A DNA stretch of 64,000 nucleotides from Merluccius polli (taxonomy: Eukaryota; Chordata; Actinopteri; Gadiformes; Merlucciidae): contig JAOPHQ010002559.1 in assembly GCA_030340625.1 (NCBI GenBank), positions 327,001-391,000 on the forward strand, written 5' to 3'. The notes beneath the pieces are model-generated. The model had not been told where the DNA came from. It saw nothing but the letters and a program-made list of their open reading frames with translations, and ran no database searches. This document shows positions 59,992 through 64,000 of the stretch, piece after piece. Made by a program: the position numbers and the translations under genes. Within the stretch, counting starts at the first letter, position 1, and each line of letters opens with the position of its first letter.

Positions 59992-61211
59992 CACTCACCG
60001 GCCACTTTATTAGGTACACCTGTCCAACTGCTCGTTAACGCAAATTTCTAATCAGCCAATCACATGGCAGCAACTCAATGCATTTAGGCATGTAGACATG
60101 GTCAGGACGATCTGCTGCAGTTCAAACCGAGCATCAGAATGGGGAAGAAAGGTGATTTAAGTGACTTTGAACGTGGCATGGTTGTTGGTGCCAGACGGGC
60201 TGGTCTGAGTATTTCAGAGACTGCTGATCTACTGGGATTTTCACGCACAACCATCTCTAGGGTTTACAGAGAATGGTCCGAAAAAGAGAAAATATCCAGT
60301 GAGCGGCAGTTCTGTGGGCGCAAATGCCTTGTTGATGCTAGAGGTCAGAGGAGAATGGCCAGACTGGTTCGAGCTGATAGAAAGGCAACTGTAACTCAAA
60401 TAACCACTCGTTACAACAGAGGTATGCAGAAGAGCATCTCTGAACGCACAACACTTCGAACCTTGAGGCGGATGGGCTACAGCAGCAGAAGACCACACCG
60501 GGTGCCACTCCTGTCAGCTAAGAACAGGAAACTGAGGCTACAATTCGCACAGGCTCACCAAAATTGGACAATCGAAGATTGGAAAAACGTTGCCTGGTCT
60601 GATGAGTCTCGATTTCTGCTGCGACATTCGGATGGTAGGGTCAGAATTTGGCGTCAACAACATGAAAGCATGGATCCATCCTGCCTTGTATCAACGGTTC
60701 AGGCTGGTGGTGGTGGTGTAATGGTGTGGGGGATATTTTCCTGGCACACTTTGGGCTTATTAGTACCAATTGAGCATCGTGTCAAAGCCACAGACTACCT
60801 GAGTATTGTTGCTGACCATGTCCATCCCTTTATGACCACAGTGTACCCATCTTCTGATGGCTACTTCCAGCAGGATAACGCGCCATGTCATAAAGCGCGA
60901 ATCATCTCAGACTGCTTTCTTGAACATGACAATGAGTTCACTGTACTCAAATGGCCTCCACAGTCACCAGATCTCAATCCAATAGAGCACCTTTGGGATG
61001 TGGTGGAACGGGAGATTCGCATCATGGATGTGCAGCCGACAAATCTGCATCAACTGCGTGATGCTATCATGTCAATATGGACCAAACTCTCTGAGGAATG
61101 TTTCCAGTACCTTGTTGAATCTGTGCCACGAAGGATTAAGGCAGTTCTGAAGGCAAAAGGGGGTCCAACCCGGTACTAGCAAGGTGTACCTAATAAAGTG
61201 GCCGGTGAGTG
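59992..61211 (+). mobile_element. intact Tc1/mariner DD36E-type element
   Basis: 1220 bp, perfect 30-bp terminal inverted repeats (59992-60021 and 61182-61211, CACTCACCGGCC...), TA on both sides (59990-59991, 61212-61213), single intact transposase gene. It lies in an slc6a17 intron, antisense to the gene. About five substitutions separate it from the copy at 20476-21647 outside the deletions. Confidence 0.96.
60139..61179 (+). CDS. Tc1-type transposase with DD36E catalytic triad, 346 aa
   Basis: A cut-and-paste transposase acting on the 30-bp ends beside it. Residues 1-55 form a first helix-turn-helix (SISETADLLGFSRTTISRVY), then a basic linker QFCGRKCLVDARGQRRMARL in the place of the GRPR-like and nuclear-localisation region, and a second helix-turn-helix at about 75-120. 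The catalytic domain has VAWSDESRF (D155), YFQQDNAPCHK (D246) and SPDLNPIEHLW (E283). Between D246 and E283 are 36 residues, not the 34 of classical Tc1, which fits the DD36E (Incomer) group described in animals. Length is normal for Tc1 (about 340). No stop or frameshift is visible, so the protein may be active. Confidence 0.95.
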   Translation: MGKKGDLSDFERGMVVGARRAGLSISETADLLGFSRTTISRVYREWSEKEKISSERQFCGRKCLVDARGQRRMARLVRADRKATVTQITTRYNRGMQKSISERTTLRTLRRMGYSSRRPHRVPLLSAKNRKLRLQFAQAHQNWTIEDWKNVAWSDESRFLLRHSDGRVRIWRQQHESMDPSCLVSTVQAGGGGVMVWGIFSWHTLGLLVPIEHRVKATDYLSIVADHVHPFMTTVYPSSDGYFQQDNAPCHKARIISDCFLEHDNEFTVLKWPPQSPDLNPIEHLWDVVEREIRIMDVQPTNLHQLRDAIMSIWTKLSEECFQYLVESVPRRIKAVLKAKGGPTRY

Positions 61212-61213
61212 TA

Positions 61214-64000
61214 TTTTAGGATAGTTTCACCATTAAAACATTGAAACATTTCTAGCAAGAAATGTCCATTTTATTTTCATAATCAGGCCCTTTTCTGGTT
61301 CATTTTTTTTCATAATTCGTAAGCAGGCCAATAGAAAAAAAAACACACACACAGGGATAATCTTGCTTGTGGCGGCCAAGCGTTCATAGCAATGTCGCTT
61401 TTTGATCCTTCGATGTTGGCTCTTCCTATCATTGTGAAGCAGAATTGACCATGCAGTTGATTGGTCACCCCCTAATGGGGAATATCAGCTAGGATGAGCC
61501 GTCGTGAGATAATGTTTCAATATGGTCTTCCAAGAAGTGAACGCACCTGTATTTAATAGGCAATTCATGATAAAATATCACATCACTCCTAATTAGCTTA
61601 AAGGGGTCATCTGATGTGAGAAAAATGTTCAGAAAGATAAGAGACTGATTTGGCCACTTCTCTAATCTTATTGTCTTAATGTGATTGGAGAGACCTAGAT
61701 GTGGGGGGCTCACACCTGATCTGTGACTATGTGATTGGAACTGGGACTTGGGACAACTATACTGGAATTATCAAAGGCTGTGTTCGGAACTGCATACTAA
61801 CGTATTGCCTACTACTTACTCAACTGCATACTGCCTACTGCCTACTAAATGAACGATTAAGTATGCCATTACCAGCAGACAGTTCACACTGAAGTATACA
61901 GCCAAGTATCCCTGAATGCATTTCAAACCAACCAGCAGTGATAGCTGAGATTTGTAAGCAGGCTAAAAGCTGTTGTGATTTGACTGTTTGAGTTTTAATA
62001 TTTTTACGGTCGATAGTCACGCTGTAGATTTCCAATGTGTGGTCAGTTTATTTAAATGACGCCTCTTTTGAAATTGGCTCCATCAATTTTGAGATCTGAG
62101 GTGACGTCTGAAGAGACGCAATGCATTATGGGGCATTTGAGTATGTCCAGTAAGTTCACATACTCGCCTACACAGAAATTCTTGCTAATCTAGTATACAT
62201 CCCGGCATTTCACATGTCCATAAAATACACAGCCAAAGTCAGGAAACTGTAGTAAGGAAGTAAGGACTAGGACTGTGACGATAACCGCATCACCACAATA
62301 CCGCGGTCATGTGATGCCTACCGCGGGGTTGAGCTCATAACCATCATCATTTTTTTTTGCTGGTGAAAGTTACAAGAGCATAATGTGCGATATATTTTGC
62401 AGTCCCATATGGACCAGACCGAAGTGTTAATTTCTTTTATAATCAAATATATTAAAGGAAAACCATAATCATGTCACAAGCTGAGGTTAAGAGAGGATGA
62501 GTGGAAAAGCACTCAAGTGTACTGTTGGTCACCAGATGTAACAGAAGTTAACATATAGATACCAATGTGTCTCAAAAAACAAGAGCAGATGGCTAGACAG
62601 TTATTACCAGTGTTTGGCAAGCTACTTGGAAAATGTAGTGAGCTAAGCTACCAGTTACTCAACTTTAAATGAAGCTTCACTCCGCTGAAGCTACCCACAG
62701 CAACATGGCAAAAGTATTTTAAATACATCAAAGCTATTTTTATTTTACATTTAACCTTACATTTTCATTCCAAGTCAATGCTATTTATCGAGGTACGGCC
62801 ACGGCGACTACCTCGGTATCAATTCCTCTCCGTCCTCCTCAACCTGCTCTGCCATCTCTTTCCATTAAGTAAACTCAAGCTTGCGTCACAAGTCTGTATT
62901 CCCCTGCAGCAGACAAGTCGCAGGCATCAGCCCAAGGATTGGTACGTAATGTCACTATCTTACAGAAGTGCTGAAAAGCTATTTAATTCAGAAAACAGCA
63001 ACGCTACCACCACGATACTGAGAAATGTAGTTAAAATAGTAGCATAATTTTCTCTCAGGAGAAAAACAGAAACTGGTCTGGCTGATATGAAACAGAGTGT
63101 GATAAGAAGTATGTGTATTCAAAAGTGTGAAGTGAAATTAGGGAGAATAACTTGACATTTTTGAAAAAAACTTAGAAGTTGCTAGAGCTCCACCACTTGA
63201 GAGGGGTATTAACACTATATAACATGATGTTTTATTCTGCTTGCTTCAGTTTGCTTCAGAGACAATCGACATTTAGTCTGTAATGGCAGACTGATTGGTC
63301 TGTGGTGAACTCATGTTGAATTTCATTTCCTGGTTTTAAGCACTTCCATGGACAACTTCCACAGCAGCAACTAGAGAGCGGGAGGCGCGATGTCACGGCT
63401 TATGGGACAGCTCCTGGGCGGACGGGGGCTTGCGGGGGACAACATTTTAACTTCAGTTAACATTATGCAAATGAGCACGTAGTGCAATGTGTGTTCGGCC
63501 ATGGGATTGGACAATCAACATTCAATGAGTACTGGATTTTGGCTACTCGACCCAACTCTGATGTATGCACACAGACAAAAACACAAAACACACGCAGGCC
63601 ATTTGTAGTCTGCGGCCTGCAAGACGCTTAAAGTTTCGCCCCCTTTTTTCTTAAAGGTGTATGACCCTCCGAGGGCATTCTGGCTTTCATCTGTTTCTCA
63701 TCTATTTTAATTAGCTACTATGATGGAAAAAAAAACATTTTGAAGGAAAAATGATGTTCAATGAGCATTTAAAATGCAGAATTTGCATAAAGACTGAAGA
63801 ATAAAACTGCCAGTTTTATAACTGCCAACGCAAAATTTGCATAAAGAATTACAAGTAGAGTATAACAAATTCCTGAGATCAAAACAACCTGTGATTTAAA
63901 AAAATATTTTTGCAAATGATAGTTTATCACAACATTACGTGCAGTGGTGGTATTATTGAGTCATTACTGATATATTAACATAGAATCAACATGTAATCAG
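61214..64000. other. intron of slc6a17 with dispersed repeats; no exon seen
   Basis: Holds the inverted copy of the 14.3-kb repeat at about 62085-62215, and a GTGACGATAACCGCATCACC-type hAT fragment near 62273-62340. No further SLC6 exon (TM1-4) could be found up to 64000. Confidence 0.55.

Overview
This window looks like an intron-rich, repeat-dense stretch of a teleost fish genome. The evidence is split coding exons with GT/AG boundaries, Tc1, hAT and Harbinger DNA transposons, L2/Rex-type LINEs, a sushi-type chromovirus, long (CA)n microsatellites and a vertebrate SLC6 neurotransmitter-transporter gene. No prokaryotic features, tRNA, rRNA or CRISPR array were seen.

Only one ordinary host gene is clear. 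It is a solute carrier family 6 member, best matched by ear to SLC6A17/NTT4, on the minus strand. Seven coding exons lie between 59551 and 49088 and encode the C-terminal 474 residues, from transmembrane segment 5 to the stop codon. Its 5' exons lie beyond 64000.

Everything else is mainly mobile DNA. From 1 to 6.5 kb there are LINE, gag and hAT fragments and a perfect 41-bp inverted repeat (1932-2020). From 6517 to 11930 lies a complete, young Ty3/gypsy chromovirus of the sushi/Tf1 type: 530-bp LTRs, TATAC target duplication, open gag, a GGGAAAC -1 frameshift site with stem, open pol with chromodomain, and sequence consistent with tRNA-independent self-priming. From 13.7 to 17.3 kb are two hAT elements with 8-bp duplications. 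From 17.3 to 20 kb (minus strand) is a decayed DDE-like gene of a family I cannot assign, bracketed on both sides by copies of a 17-bp dyad motif. Around 20.5-21.6 kb is a damaged Tc1-type element whose near-identical intact twin (DD36E transposase, 346 aa) sits at 60.0-61.2 kb in an slc6a17 intron. From 23.1 to 24.5 kb a 595-bp Harbinger derivative sits inside one copy of a duplicated repeat whose second copy preserves the empty site. From 25.5 to 28.7 kb is a LINE with a nearly intact endonuclease/RT frame broken by one amber codon. From 28.7 to 36 kb I see no genes. From 36.0 to 38.7 kb is a decayed member of a multicopy fish family with C2H2 fingers and a WTMRFE-KH motif. From 40.6 to 45.1 kb is a degraded L2-type LINE with an esterase-type ORF1. 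The slc6a17 introns also hold two opposed copies of one hAT-like repeat (53232-53865 and 57682-58474) that flank exactly two exons.

The functional relationships are parasitic rather than metabolic. The chromovirus and the 60-kb Tc1 copy look potentially autonomous, whereas the hAT and Harbinger elements must be mobilised in trans. Family names rest on motif recognition, not on database searches.
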